The notes below the pieces were generated by a model. It worked only from the letters and a program-made list of their open reading frames with translations, had not been told where the DNA came from and did no database searches. This document shows positions 48,910 through 60,600 of a DNA stretch of 64,000 nt, in pieces. The position numbers were made by a program, and so were the translations under genes. Origin of the DNA: CAIWHR01 sp963734575 (lineage in GTDB: Bacteria; Pseudomonadota; Gammaproteobacteria; Burkholderiales; Casimicrobiaceae); NCBI GenBank assembly GCA_963734575.1, contig CAVTHT010000015.1:124001-188000 (forward strand). Direction: 5' to 3'. How positions within the stretch are numbered: position 1 is the first letter of the stretch; each line of letters starts with the position of its first letter.

Positions 48910-49440
48910 ATGTTCGGACTTCTGGATTCAGACAGCAACAACGCCATCGACCTGCTCAAGCGCGACCACGACGAGGTCGACACGATGTTCAAGGAATTCG
49001 AGTCGGGCAAGGACGAGATGCGCGGGCGCGAGAAGCAGGAGCTCGTCGCGTCGATCTGCAATGCGCTGACGATCCACGCCACGATCGAGGAAGAGATCTT
49101 CTATCCGGCCGTGCGCCGCGCACTGAACGAGGACGGGGATGACCTCGTCGACGAGGCTGCCGTCGAGCACCAGACGCTCAAGGACATCATCGCGCGCCTC
49201 GAGGCCGCGCCGACGACCGACCCGCTCTACGACGCCGGCGTGAAGGTGCTGAGCGAATATGTGAAGCATCACGTGCGCGAGGAAGAGAACGAGCTCTTCC
49301 CCAAGGTGAAGAGCTCCGATCTCGATCTCGACGCCCTCGGCCAGAAGCTCGCCGAGCGCAAGGCCGAGCTCGCGCAGGGTGGATCGGCCGGTCGCTCGCG
49401 CGGCAACGGTTCGCGCCGCGACGCGAGGTCGGCGAACTGA
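48910..49440 (+). CDS. Hemerythrin-domain protein
   Basis: This intact 176-residue protein has a hemerythrin HHE cation-binding domain: IDLLKRDHDEVDTMFKEFES, LTIHATIEEEIFYP, VEHQTLKDIIARLE and YVKHHVREEENELFPKV, each providing His/Glu iron ligands. A Ser/Arg/Gly-rich tail (about 30 residues) follows. Such proteins bind O2 or NO at a diiron site and are linked to oxidative or nitrosative stress. The ATG at 48910 is used. It faces NnrS tail to tail with no gap, so both genes end at the same point. Confidence 0.93.
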   Translation: MFGLLDSDSNNAIDLLKRDHDEVDTMFKEFESGKDEMRGREKQELVASICNALTIHATIEEEIFYPAVRRALNEDGDDLVDEAAVEHQTLKDIIARLEAAPTTDPLYDAGVKVLSEYVKHHVREEENELFPKVKSSDLDLDALGQKLAERKAELAQGGSAGRSRGNGSRRDARSAN

Positions 49441-50666
49441 TCAGCCCGGCTTGCCGTCCAGGCGCGGCCGCGACAGCACGGGCCAGTAGCGGATCGCGTA
49501 CAACGCGAAGGCGCTCGACCAGCAGAGCGCCGACGCGATGACGGTGGCGAGGTACATCTCCGGCAGGAGCGCACCGCCGAAGACGCGCACGATGGCGGCG
49601 AGGTGGACCAGCGCGTAGCACGTCACGTCTCGAAGCCGTCCGCGACGAGCGGGCGCCCGGTGTGCCCCTTCGCCGTGCGCGTCATCATGCCGATGGTCAA
49701 TGCCACCGATCGCGCCGATGGTGAGCGCGTGCGTGGCGAGCGGCTCGGCGACCAGCCGAGCGCCGCCAGCGCGCGCAGCACGAGGTACAGCACGATCCAC
49801 GCGTACGCCGCGTGCAGCACCCAGACGAGCGGCGTGCGCGTCGTGCGCCACGGCTGCCATAGCCACAGCCGCGCGGCATGCGCGATCGCCGCGACGAGCG
49901 GCGACCACCGCCACGACCTGCGCCGGTGCCTGCAGCACATCGACCGCGAGCAACGCCAGCACGACGCCCAGTGCCGATGCGCTTCGAGCCACGGCATCCG
50001 CCGTGCGTTGGCTGCCGGGAATGCCGTTGTTGGTGAACATCGGAATGACGCGTCCGCGCCATCACCGCCATGATGAACAGCACGACGTCGAGCCCGGTCT
50101 GCACGCCCAGCCGCGCGGGCCAGGTCGAGCGCACCGAGTTGCGCGGCGTGCACGGCGAGCACTGCGCACGCCGATGACGACGAGCAGCGCGATGAAGAAG
50201 TAGTTGCGCCGGTTGTCGCGCGCGCAGCAGCGGCACGCGCGATGCCGACGGCAACGGCGATGGGGAACGCGGCGTTGACGAGGGCGGCGGCCGAGCGGCA
50301 GCGGCGTCAGCACCAGCACGCGACCGGCAATCCAGAGCAGCAGCGAGCGAGGCGAGCGGCGTCCCGGTCGGCGTCGGCTGACCCGCTCCAGTTGCGCACC
50401 GCGGTGAGCAGGAACCCGACGATGACCGCCATCGTGTAGCCGAAGAGCATTTCGTGCGCGTGCCACAGCGGATCGCGCCGGACGTAGCGCGCTGCCGATG
50501 CAGCCGGCGTACTCCGCCGCCCACAGCGCGAATCGCCAGCGCGGCGAAGATGCTGGCGAGCAGGTAGAACGGCCGGAAACCCAGATGGAGCAGCGCGAAC
50601 CTGCGGATCGCGTCGCCGCAGGCACCGCGTCTCCCCCGGTCTTGCGGCCGCGTCTGCAACGTCCAT
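49441..50666 (-). CDS. nnrS: NnrS family protein, heavily frameshifted
   Basis: This heme- and copper-containing polytopic membrane protein family is linked to NO tolerance. Clear pieces in different frames are LLHLGFRPFYLLASIFAAL, PLWHAHEMLFGYTMAVIVGF, VMARRRHSDVHQQR-like fragments equivalent to MFTNNGIP, and the C-terminus EMYLATVIASALCWSSAFA. The ATG at 50666 gives MDVADAAARPGET and then the family start. Frame changes occur about every 50-100 bases, all compatible with extra bases. It is the third gene of the nirK operon, starting five bases after the preceding stop, consistent with protection against NO made by NirK. Confidence 0.78.
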
Positions 50667-50671
50667 CGCGC

Positions 50672-51065
50672 TCAGCGAATGACGCGAAGCAGGGTCAGCC
50701 TGAGCCCGGGCGTCGGATCCGCGCCGCTGTCGATCCGCCCGAGCGCCGCCTCCGGCGTCTGCGCGTGCGGGTCGAGCGCGAACGACAGCGCCGGCGGCTC
50801 GGCTGCCGTGCGCACGCTGTCGCGTTCGACGCCTTTGCACGCGGTTCGACGGCCGCGCCGGCGATCGCGCGCGAGACGCGCGCGCGTCGCCGAAACCGTC
50901 GAGCGACGCGAACACCACCACCTGATGCCGCTCGCCGCGGCGCGGGTCACGACTGCGTGATCGTAGGTGGCCGCGATCTTGTCCTCGATGCAGACGCCGC
51001 AGGCGACGGCGCCGACAGGCGCGAGCGCGGCCGCGAGCAACAGCACGCGACCTTGGAGCGCTCAT
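50672..51065 (-). CDS. Small secreted protein in the nirK-nnrS operon, frameshifted
   Basis: The start overlaps the nirK stop (ATGA), so it is translationally coupled. The corrected N-terminus is a signal peptide (MSAPRSRVLLLAAALAP) followed by a mature segment starting near ACGVCIEDKIAATYDHAV, with a CGVC pair. A further piece (HQVVVFASLDGFGD) is in another frame and the last third ends with LTLLRVIR. Total is about 128 residues. I do not recognise the family; the CxxC motif suggests a redox- or metal-binding periplasmic role with the nitrite reductase. Confidence 0.55.
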
Positions 51066-52773
51066 TGCCGGCTCCCTTCGCGGGCAGGCGCGCTCGCTTC
51101 GACCTTCACCGCGCTGCCCTTGCGTCCGTCGCGAGCGCCGGCCTCGCGCGCGAGCCTTCGACGACGTGCGGACAGCGTTTCGGCGGCATTCCGCGGTGCC
51201 GGGCGCCGCAGGCTGCGGCTGCGTCGTGCCCTGCGGTCGCACGTTCGCGTCGGCCCACTTGAAGTACGCGATGTACTCGCGGATCTCCTCGTCGGAGAGG
51301 TTCTGGTTCGGCATCGGCACCTTGTACTTCGTCGAGCATCTGCTTCGCGATCGGGTCCGTCTGCAGCATCTGCTCGGGGCTCTTGAGCCAGCGCGTGAGC
51401 CACGCGTCGTCGCGGCGCTTGGTCACGTCGTACAGGTCCGGGCCGAGCTTGTCGCCGCCGGCGATCGAGTGGCAGGCGAGGCACTTCGACTCGAACGGCA
51501 GCTTGCCGTTCACGGCATCGGGTCGGTCGGCGTCGCCGTCGCCGGAATGTTGTGGTGCTCGCTGCTCGCGGATTCGCGCCCTCCTCCGGCTTGCCGCCCG
51601 CGGCGATCACGTCCGATCGCGCCCTGCGACGCGTTGGCGAAGTGATGGTCGACCATCACGTAGCTGCCGGCTTCCGGGAATGATGAACTCGACGATCGCG
51701 CTGGAGGACGATCCGAGCAGCACCGTCTGCATGCCGCGCAGCTGGTTGTCGGGATTGCCGTCGATCCAGACGCGGTCGAAGATCGTGCCGACGACGTGGA
51801 AGCTCGACGTGTTCGACGGCCCGACGTTCAGCACGAACAGGCGCACGCGCTCGCCGGGCTTCGCCGGGCAGCGGCTTGTCGACGAAGCCGTTGTAGCGAC
51901 CGTTGAAGACGGTGTAGGTCGGCGACTTCGAGCGCACGCGATCGCCGTCGAGCACGTACAGCGGCACGCCGTCGACCTTGCGCTTCTGCGGATCGGGCTT
52001 CGTGTAGAACTCGCTCTGGATCACCGCGTACTCGCGATCGACCTTGGTCGGATAGCCGTCGCGCGGCTCGACGATCATCATCCCGTACATGCCCGAGGCG
52101 ATGTGCTCGAGCACCATCGGCGTGCCGCAGTGGTACATGTACACGCCGGGGTAGTTCGGCGTGAACTCGAAGCTGATCGTCTGGCCGGGCGCGATCGAGC
52201 GGTACTTGTCCTGCGGCGACACCATCGCCGAGTGGAAGTCCATCGAGTGCATCATCGGCGCCGCGGTCACCTGCACGCCGGGCACGGTCTCGTCGCGAGC
52301 GATTGGTCATCGAGAACTTGATCCGGTCGCCGACCCGCACGCGAACGACCGGACCGGGCACCTGGTCGCCGAACGTCCACGCGCGAGAACTTCACGCCGG
52401 GCGCGATCTCGATGATCTTGTGCGTCGTGTCGAGGCGGATCTCCTTGACCGCGTCGGCGCCGAGCGGCTTCACCGTCCGCATCCATCGACGAGCGCGCTG
52501 CCCTGCGCGAACGCGCCGGTGTGGCGCTCGCTCGAGACCGTCGCGGGCGGCGGCTTGAAATCCATCTTGGAGATGTCGTAGCGGTCGGCCGGTGCGGTCG
52601 CCGCAGGGCCAGCTGCAGCCGCGGGAGCGCTCGAGGTCGGCGGTCGTGGTTGCCGCGGCGGGCGCCGCCGCGGGTGGCGTGGATGCGTCGCGGGCGCGAT
52701 CGCACGCCGCGAGCGCAAGCGCGCTCAATGCGACCACAGCGAGCAGGCGTGGTGAAGCCGGGATGCGCAACAT
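51062..52773 (-). CDS. nirK: Copper nitrite reductase with fused C-terminal cytochrome c
   Basis: Joined across frames, this protein of about 560 residues reduces nitrite to nitric oxide in the periplasm. It begins with a lipoprotein signal (LALAAC) and an Ala/Pro/Thr-rich linker. The cupredoxin core follows, with the type 2 site MMHSMDFHSA and the type 1 copper ligands in YHCGTPMVLEHIASGMYG. A second cupredoxin domain (SSFHVVGTIFDRVWIDGNP, ending VDHHFANASQGA) comes next. The chain then continues into a cytochrome c domain (KCLACHSIAGGDKLGPDLYD, MPMPNQNLSDEEIREYI). A strong AAGGAGA ribosome site precedes the ATG. Several extra bases break the frame. Fused NirK-cytochrome proteins receive electrons through their own heme domain. 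Confidence 0.85.
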
Positions 52774-52869
52774 CGATGTCTCCTTCTGTTTTTCTTCTGG
52801 CCCACGGGATTTCCCGCACACCGACGAATACCACCCGGCTTACCGGACTGCTGTAGGACGACCTCTGAT

Positions 52870-54019
52870 TCATGCGCCCGCTGACACGGGCAACACGCGG
52901 CAGGCGTTCAGCCGGCATCGCTCGTGGACGCCCCCGGCCGCGCGACGCAGCACGCGCACCAGCTGTCCGAGCAACCCCAGCAACGCGGCGGTCCACGCAG
53001 TGAGCGCAATGTACAGGAATACACGCGGCACGAAATCCAGGAAGTCGAGCTGCATCGCCCTGGCCATCGCATGCGTGCTGGCGGCGTACATGCCGAGCGG
53101 GAACACCGCGCCCCAGTAGAGCGGATCATAGCGGAGCGGAAATCGCTCGTGGAGCCGTAGCGCCACAGCGCGAGCATCACGAGCATCGGGAATCCACCAC
53201 GTCCCGGTCGCCCAGTAGAGGACGGTGAAGCCCTTGAGGAACGGCAGGAGCGAAAGCAGGAACGGCGCGTCCGGCGCGTTGAGGATCAGCAGCGAGCCGG
53301 CGAGGACGGAGATCGCCATCGCGCCCATGTTGATCCAGTACGGCGGCGACAGGTCGTCGGCGAGCGAAGCGGAAGAAGGTGTAGCGGTAGAAGATGAGCG
53401 AGATCATCCAGATGTAGAGCATCCCGCCCCACAGCCACATCGAGAGCGCGAGGAAGTTGAGCGTGCGAGCCGGAAGGGCTGCGCGCCAGTGCGTGGCGAT
53501 GAGCGCGCTCAGGACCGCGATCGACTGCGTCGCGACGACCGCGAGCAGCCATCCGCCGCTGATGCCCTCGTCGAGCGACGGCTTGTCGCTGCTTGATCGT
53601 GAACGCGGTGAAGATGGTGTAGACGAGCCCGACCCACAGCGCCGCGGCAAGGACGAAGTGCACGTCGCGATGCGCGGACTCGGGCCGAGCAGGACGTCTC
53701 GGCTCCCGAGCACGCTGGGCGCGCGACGTCGTGAGGAACCCGGGCCCGCGCGGTGATCGATCATGTCGCCGAAGAATCGCGGCCGGTGGCGCCCGAGCCG
53801 CGGGCGATCAGCGCCCACAGAGCAGCACGTACGCGCCGATGTTGATCGCGAAGAGTGCCTGACATCGATGACCCCGACGCCGAGCAGATGCGCGGCGATG
53901 GAGACGATGCCCGGTCGCCATCACGAGCCGAAGTTCGAGGGCGAGAAACCGGCGAGGCCGGCGATCGGCAGCGCCGGGATTTCGGCCGCCGCGTCGGCGG
54001 ACGGGCGATGCGCGATCAT
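52870..54019 (-). CDS. TDT / SLAC1-family membrane channel, frameshifted
   Basis: Joined across frames, this is a ten-helix membrane protein of about 375 residues in the tellurite-resistance/dicarboxylate (TehA/SLAC1) family. N-terminal pieces give GLAGFSPSNFGS and VMATG near the start; later pieces give WLLAVVATQSIAVLSALIA, LNFLALSMWLWGGMLYIW and the family end RYDPLYWGAVFPLGMYAAS. The ATG at 54019 gives a cytoplasmic lead of about 25 residues. SLAC1 homologues conduct anions such as nitrate and chloride, so a link with the neighbouring nitrite reductase is conceivable, though a sulfite or dicarboxylate role is equally open. Confidence 0.78.
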
Positions 54020-54086
54020 GCAATCCGCCCATGGACGCGCGAGGGACACCGAGCAGCGCCGGCTGGGCGCGCAGCGTGGCGGTGCG

Positions 54087-56873
54087 TCAGCCGCTGTTGC
54101 GCAGGCCCGCGGCGATGCCGTTGATGGTGAGGTGGATGCGCGCGCCGCGTCGCGCTCGTCGGTCTGCGCCGCCGCGATAGCGCCGCAGCAGCTCGACCTG
54201 CAGGTGGTTCAGCGGATCGAGGTACGGGAAGCGGTTGCGGATGCTGCGCGCGAGCGTCGGATTGTCCTCGAGCAGCGTCTTCTGGCCGCGTGATCGCGAG
54301 CACGTGGCGCACCGTGCGCGCGTGCTCGGCGCTCGATGCGCGGCGAAGATGCGATCGCGCAGCGCCGCGATCGGGGACGAGCTCCGCGTAGCGCGACGCG
54401 ATGGCGAGGTCGGTCTTGGCGAGCACCATCTCCATGTTCGAGAGCACGCTGCGGAAGAACGGCCAGCGCGCGTGCATCTCGGCGAGCGAGCTCGCCCGCG
54501 TCCTCGCGGACGCCGGCGAGCCAGGCCTCGACCGCGGAGCCGAAGCCGTACCAGCCGGGCAGCATCAGGCGGCACTGGCCCCAGCTGAACACCCACGGGA
54601 TCGCGCGCAGGTCCTCGATGCGCGTCGACTGCGTGCGCGACGCGGGCCGGCTGCCGATGTTCAGGCTCGGCGATCTCCGCGATCGGCGTCGCCGCGCGGA
54701 AGTAGGCGACGAAGCCGGGCGTCTCGTAGACGAGGTCGCGATACGCGCGAACGCGTGCGCCGACAGCGCGTCCATCGCACCGTGGTACGCCTCGCGCCGG
54801 GACCGATCGCTCGGTGTCGAGCGAGCGCTCGCCTCGAGCGTCGCGGCGACGACGGTCTCGAGGTTGCGCCGCCCGAGCTCCGGATCGGAGTACTTGCTCG
54901 CGATGATCTCGCCCTGCTCGGTGAGGCGGATGCCGCCGTCGACGCTGCCCGGCGGCTGCGCGAGGATCGCGTCGTGCGCCGGACCGCCGCCGCGGCCGAC
55001 CGAGCCGCCGCGGCCGTGGAAGAGGCGCAGCTCGACGCCGCGGCCGTCGGCGAAGGCTGCGACGAGCGCGCGCTCGCGCTGGTACAGCGACCAGTTCGAC
55101 GTGAGGTAGCCGCCGTCCTTGTTGCTGTCGGAGTAGCCGAGCATCACCTCCTGCAGGTCGCCGCGCGACGCGAGCCAGCTGCGGTAGCGCGGGACGGCGA
55201 ACGCCGCTCGCATCACCGCGTCGCCGCGGCGCGAGGTCGTCGATGGTCTCGAACAGCGGCACGATGTTGATCGCCAGGCGCTCCGTCGCCGCGCAGAGCC
55301 CGACTTCCTTGAGCAGGACGCCCACCTCGAGCAGGTCGCTCGACCGCGTTGCACTTGGAGATGACGTAGTTCGGCAGCGCCCGGCGCCGAAGCGCGCGTG
55401 GATGTGCGCCGCGGCCGCGAGGATCGCGAGCTCGCTCGCGCGTGCGTTCGGAGTACTCGAGATGCGGCGAACGCAGGAGGCGCGGGCCGGCGAGCTCGCG
55501 CGCAAGCAGCGCCACGCGCGCGGTCTCGTCGAGCGCCGCGTAGTCCGCGTGCACGCCGGCGCGCGCGAGCAGCTCCGCCACGACGGCCTCGTGCACGTCG
55601 GCGTTCTGCCGCAGGTCGAGCGCCGCGAGGTGGAAGCCGAACACGCCTGCTGCGCGCTGCAGCGGAGCGCAGTCGTCCGCCCGCGAGCAGTGACGGCGCC
55701 GTGCGCGGCGCAGCGACGCGGTCGATCACGCCGAGATCGGCGGCGAGCTCCGCCGCGGTGGCATACGGCGCGAGCGTCGCCATGCGGCGGGCGCGGGCGG
55801 CCCGTAGCCCGAGAGCGCCGCGCCGTCGCGGCGAGACGCGCGTAGATGCCGATCAGCGCCGCCGGTACGGCTCGTCGCTGCGATGCGGATTGAGGTCGTG
55901 CGCCGCGGCCGCGAGCGCCATGAGCTCGCGGTCGGGATGCACGAGGCGCGTCGACAGCGACAGCTCGGCGCCGAGCGCGTGCACCTCGCTCGAGGTAGTG
56001 CGTCGAACGCGACGCGTCGACTGCGCACGGACCGCGTAGTCGCAGCGTGTCGGCGGTCACGAACGGGTTGCCGTCGCGATCGCCGCCGATCCACGACCCG
56101 AGGCGCAGGAAGCGCGGCAGCGCCCAGGCGTCGGGCATCCCGAACGTGGCGCGCACGCCGTCCTCGAGCGCCGCGTACAGCCGCGGCACCTCGGCGAGGA
56201 ACGTGTAGCGGTAGTACGCGAGCCCGTTGTCGATCTCGTCGTGCACGCGCAGCTTCGACAGGCGCAGCATCGCGGTCTGCCACAGCGAGAGCACCTGGCG
56301 CTCGAGCGCCGTCTCGAACTCCGCCGCTTCGTCGGGCGTCAACGCGACGCGGTCGCGCCACTGCAGCAGGCGGGCGATCTCGCGCTCGGCGTCGAGCATG
56401 CTCTTGCGCTGCACCTCGGTCGGGTGCGCGGTGAGCACCGGGCTCACCAGCGCGCCATCGAGCCAGCGCGCAACGCGCCGCACCGTCGATGCCCGGCTTC
56501 GTCCAGGCGCTCGAGCGCATCGGCGAGGCTGCCGCGCTGCGGGGGCGAGCCGGCCAGCGCGTGCGCGCGGCGCCGGCGGTTCTGCTGCACGTCCTCGGCG
56601 ATGTTGGCGAGATGCGAGAAGTAGCGAGAACGCGCGCACCACGTTCAGCGTTTCGCGGATGTCCAGTCCGTCGAGCAGGGCCTTCGAGATCCTGGCTCGT
56701 CGCGGGCGCGCCGTCGCCATGTCGCGACGGAAGCGGATCGCCGTACGGCGGATCGTCTCGATGCGATCGAAGCCGGCGTCGCCCGTCTGCTCGCGGAGCA
56801 CGTCGCCGAGGATCCGGCCGAGGAGTCGCGTGTCGTCGCGGAGCCGGGAATCCTTGTCGGTGGTGGCTTCCAT
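54087..56873 (-). CDS. ppc: Phosphoenolpyruvate carboxylase, heavily frameshifted
   Basis: The enzyme carboxylates PEP to oxaloacetate to refill the TCA cycle. Restored length is about 920 residues, normal for the family. Visible pieces in several frames are LRDDTRLLGRILGDVLREQT at the start, LTAHPTEVQRKSM, LGSWIGGDRDGNPFVTADT, VMLGYSDSNKDGGYLTSNW, ELRLFHGRGGSVGRGGGPAH and the invariant C-terminus LTINGIAAGLRNSG. The catalytic histidine motif (TAHPTE), the lysine-rich glycine loop (GRGGSVGRGGGP) and the terminal NSG are all intact. Frame changes are frequent and consistent with sequencing insertions. Stop lies 67 bases from the upstream TDT gene end. Confidence 0.92.
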   Translation of the reverse strand: MEATTDKDSRLRDDTRLLGRILGDVLREQTGDAGFDRIETIRRTAIRFRRDMATARPRRARISKALLDGLDIRETLNVVRAFSLLLASRQHRRGRAAEPPAPRARAGRLAPAARQPRRCARAPGRSRASTVRRVARWLDGALVSPVLTAHPTEVQRKSMLDAEREIARLLQWRDRVALTPDEAAEFETALERQVLSLWQTAMLRLSKLRVHDEIDNGLAYYRYTFLAEVPRLYAALEDGVRATFGMPDAWALPRFLRLGSWIGGDRDGNPFVTADTLRLRGPCAVDASRSTHYLERGARARRRAVAVDAPRASRPRAHGARGRGARPQSASQRRAVPAALIGIYARLAATARRSRATGRPRPPHGDARAVCHRGGARRRSRRDRPRRCAAHGAVTARGRTTALRCSAQQACSASTSRRSTCGRTPTCTRPSWRSCSRAPACTRTTRRSTRPRAWRCLRASSPARASCVRRISSTPNARASELAILAAAAHIHARFGAGRCRTTSSPSATRSSDLLEVGVLLKEVGLCAATERLAINIVPLFETIDDLAPRRRGDASGVRRPALPQLARVARRPAGGDARLLRQQQGRRLPHVELVAVPARARARRSLRRRPRRRAAPLPRPRRLGRPRRRSGARRDPRAAAGQRRRRHPPHRAGRDHREQVLRSGARAAQPRDRRRRDARGERSLDTERSVPARGVPRCDGRAVGARVRAYRDLVYETPGFVAYFRAATPIAEIAEPEHRQPARVAHAVDAHRGPARDPVGVQLGPVPPDAARLVRLRLRGRGLARRRPRGRGRARSPRCTRAGRSSAACSRTWRWCSPRPTSPSRRATRSSSPIAALRDRIFAAHRAPSTRARCATCSRSRGQKTLLEDNPTLARSIRNRFPYLDPLNHLQVELLRRYRGGADRRARRGARIHLTINGIAAGLRNSG

Positions 56874-56974
56874 GCGGCCATTGTAGCCACGTCGCCATGG
56901 CCGGCCGCCTTGGCATGCAGTCAACGCGGCCGTTCGCGTCCCGCCCGAATGCCGCAATCGGGCGCGGCGCCGGG

Positions 56975-57634
<660 letters not shown>

Positions 57635-57635
<1 letters not shown>

Positions 57636-58400
57636 CACCTGTTCATGGAATGTGCGCTGCCTGCGGACGCGAGCACGGCGCTCATGAGCGGAACAGCCGC
57701 GAGTATTGCGTCTCGTGCGCGGCACTGGCGAGCGCGAGGCCTGGAGTCCAGTTTGCAAAGTCGTTCCGTGTCCATCACGAGCGCATCGTGGGCGCAGGCC
57801 GGAATGCGCGTGCCGAGCATCGCGAGCACCCGCTGGCCGGCGGTCTGCCCGAGCGGCATCGCCTTCAACGCGGCCATGACCTGGTTCTCGAGCCACGACC
57901 AGAGATACCCCTGCAGCGCCTGCGACGGCGGCACCGACCACGCGGCGGCAGCGGCCGACCACGCCGTCGGATAGGCTGGCGCGGTGAGTTCGAGCAGACG
58001 CCGGCGATAGTCCGCGACCGTGGCGAATGCGTCGAGGTCGGCGAGCAGTCGCGCGAGCGAGTGTCCCATCTGCAGGGCTTCGGCGCGCAGCTCGGCGGTC
58101 TCGCGGCTCGCGGTGAAAGGCAGCGTCGAGGCTTGCCACCGTGGCATCGTCGCCGTCGTGCCACGCGCCCATGGCGGCGGCGACCGTGGGCAGCTCCCAG
58201 CGCGCCACGTTGAACGCCATGGCATCGCCGATCCAGCGCTCGACCGTGGCCTCGTCGTGCACGGTGCCGTCGTGAATGGCGCACTCCAGACCCTGCGAAT
58301 ACGTATAGGCGCCGACGGGCAAGGTCGGGCTCGCGAGCTGCAACAGGCGGACGAATCCGATGTCGCTGGCGAGGACGCGCTGTCGTTGCGGATCAGGCAT
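57635..58400 (-). CDS. ureF: Urease accessory protein UreF, frameshifted
   Basis: This helical accessory protein regulates UreG GTP hydrolysis in the UreDFG complex. Key pieces are LLQLASPTLPVGAYTYSQGLE near the start, WELPTVAAAMGAWH, and the C-terminal IPACAHDALVMDTER. One or more extra bases near the middle shift the frame. Its stop overlaps the UreG ATG (TGATG). Confidence 0.92.
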
Positions 58401-58879
58401 CGCCGAAGGCATGGATGCGTGCGCCCGCCGTCGAGGCGTGGGTGTGCCCGGCGGCATAGGCGCCGGACTCGGGCTCGAACGCCGTGCGCACGTGCAGCAC
58501 CTCGACGCCGAGACCGCGCAGCAGGTCCTCCAGCACGTGGTCTGCGGCGAGGCGCAGCCACGCCCTCGCCGACCTGCACGGGGACGTGGCGGTTGCCGAG
58601 GTGGTACGCGGCGCGGGCGAGCATCAGGCCGGAACAACGGGCCTCCAGGAGATCCTCGTCGGCGGCGACGATCTCGACCACGCGGCCATCCGAGGCGCGC
58701 ACCCTGTCGCCGCCGCGCAGGACGGTGCCGCGCGGCAACAGCACGCCCGCGGCGTCTCCGGAACCGAGCACGGCACGGTAGCGCGAGCGGCAACGCGTCG
58801 CGAATGGCAATTCGAGGCGATCGGCGGCAACGCTGCCGGGATCTGCACGGGAGTGGATGAGGAGCTCGTCGGCCGCCAT
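58393..58879 (-). CDS. ureE: Urease nickel metallochaperone UreE, frameshifted
   Basis: This nickel-binding chaperone is about 155 residues after correction. It starts MAADELLIHSRADPG and has LPRGTVLRGGDRV, LEARCSGLMLARAAYHLGNR with the conserved histidine, LLRGLGVEVLHV and a short histidine-containing tail (GHTHASTAGARIHAFGDA). Its TGA (58393-58395) lies inside the start of ureF, so the two are coupled. It starts two bases after the ureC stop. Confidence 0.88.
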
Positions 58880-58881
58880 CG

Positions 58882-60600
58882 TCAGAACAGGAAGTAGCGC
58901 TGCGCCAGCGGCAGCACGGACGCCGGCTCGCAGGTCATCAGCTCGCCGTCCGCCCGCACCTCGTACGTCTGCGGATCGACCTCGATGCGCGGCTGCCAGT
59001 CGTTGTGCACCATGTCGGCCTTCTTCACGTTCGCGTGCCGTGCACCGCCACCAGCGGCTTCGCGAGTGCGAGCGAGGCGATCGCGCCCGTGTCCAGGGCC
59101 GCCTTCGACACGAACGTCACCGACGTCGCGAGCGCGCCCACCGAAGGCGCCGAACATCGGGCGGTAGTGCACCGGCTGCGGCGTGGGGATCGACGCGTTC
59201 GGGTCGCCCATCGCGCGCCGCGACGATCATGCCGCCCTTGAGGATCAGCTCCGGCTTCACGCCGAAGAACGCGGGCTTCCACAGCACGAGGTCCGCGAGC
59301 TTGCCCGGCTCGATCGAGCCGACGTCGTGCGACGATGCCGTGCGTGATCGCCGGATTGATCGTGTACTTCGCGACGTAGCGCTTGACGCGCTCGTTGTCG
59401 TTGCGCGCGCGATGTCTCGGGCAGCGCGCCGCGCTGCACCTTCATCTTGTGCGCGGTCTGCCACGTGCGGATGATCACCTCGCCGATGCGGCCCATCGCC
59501 TGCGAGTCGGACGAGATCATGCTGAGATCGCGCCGAGGTCGTGCAGGATGTCCTCCGCCGCGATCGTCTCGCGGCCGGATGCGGCTCTCGGCGAACGCGA
59601 CGTCCTCGGCGATCGAGCGGATCGAGGTGATGGCAGACCATCAGCATGTCGAGATGCTCGTCGATCGTGTTGACGGTGTACGGCCGCGTCGGATTGGTCG
59701 ACGACGGCAGCACGTTCGGCTCGCCCGCGATCGCTGATGATGTCCGGCGCGTGACCGCCGCCCGCGCCCTCGGTGTGGTAGGTGTGGATCGTGCGGCCTT
59801 GAATCGCGGCGATCGTGTCCTCGACGAAGCCCGACTCGTTCAGCGTGTCGGTGTGGATCGCGACCTGGACGTCCACTTCGTCCGCCACCGCGCAGGCAGG
59901 TGTCGATCGCCGCCGGCGTCGTGCCCCAGTCCTCGTGGAGCTTCAGCCCGCAGGCGCCGGCGCGCACCTGCTCGCGCAGCGGCTCGGGCAGGCTCAGCGT
60001 TGCCCTTGCCGAGGAAGCCGAGGTTCATCGGCAACGCCTCGGCGGCCTCGAGCATGCGCGCGATGTGCCACGGCCCCGGCGTGCACGTGGTCGCGAACGT
60101 GCCGGTCGCCGGGCCCGTGCCGCCGCCGATCATCGTCGTGACGCCGGAGATGAGCGCCTCGTCGATCTGCTGCGGGCAGATGAAGTGGATGTGCGAGTCG
60201 ATGCCGCCGGCCGTCACGATCAGGCCCTCGCCCGCGATGATCTCGGTGGCCGCGCCGATCGCAATCGTCGACGCCGGGCTGGATGTCCGGGTTGCCCGCC
60301 TTGCCGATCGCCGCGATGCGGCCGTCCTTGATGCCGATGTCGCGCCTTGACGATGCCCCAGTGATCGACGATGAGCGCGTTGGTGATCGACGGTGTCCGC
60401 GACTTCGGCGCGCGACGCGCTGGCCCTGCCCCATGCCGTCGCGGATGACCTTGCCGCCGCCGAACTTCACTTCCTCGCCGTAGATCGTGAAGTCGCGCTC
60501 GACCTCGATCCAGAGCTCGGTGTCGGCGAGCCGGACGCGATCGCCGGTGGTCGGACCGTACATCTCCGCGTAGGCGCTGGCGCGAGAGCTTGACGCTCAC
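58882..60600 (-). CDS. ureC: Urease alpha subunit, frameshifted
   Basis: This catalytic subunit is about 570 residues. It begins with GTG at 60600 overlapping the ureB stop (GTGA). Conserved pieces are EMYGPTTGDRVRLADTEL, the nickel-binding IDSHIHFICPQQIDEAL, the lysine-carbamate region GLKLHEDWGTTP, NTIDEHLDMLMVCHHLDP with the flap histidine, and the C-terminal QRYFLF. Several extra bases break the frame, but all active-site motifs are present. With UreA and UreB it hydrolyses urea to ammonia and carbamate. Confidence 0.93.
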
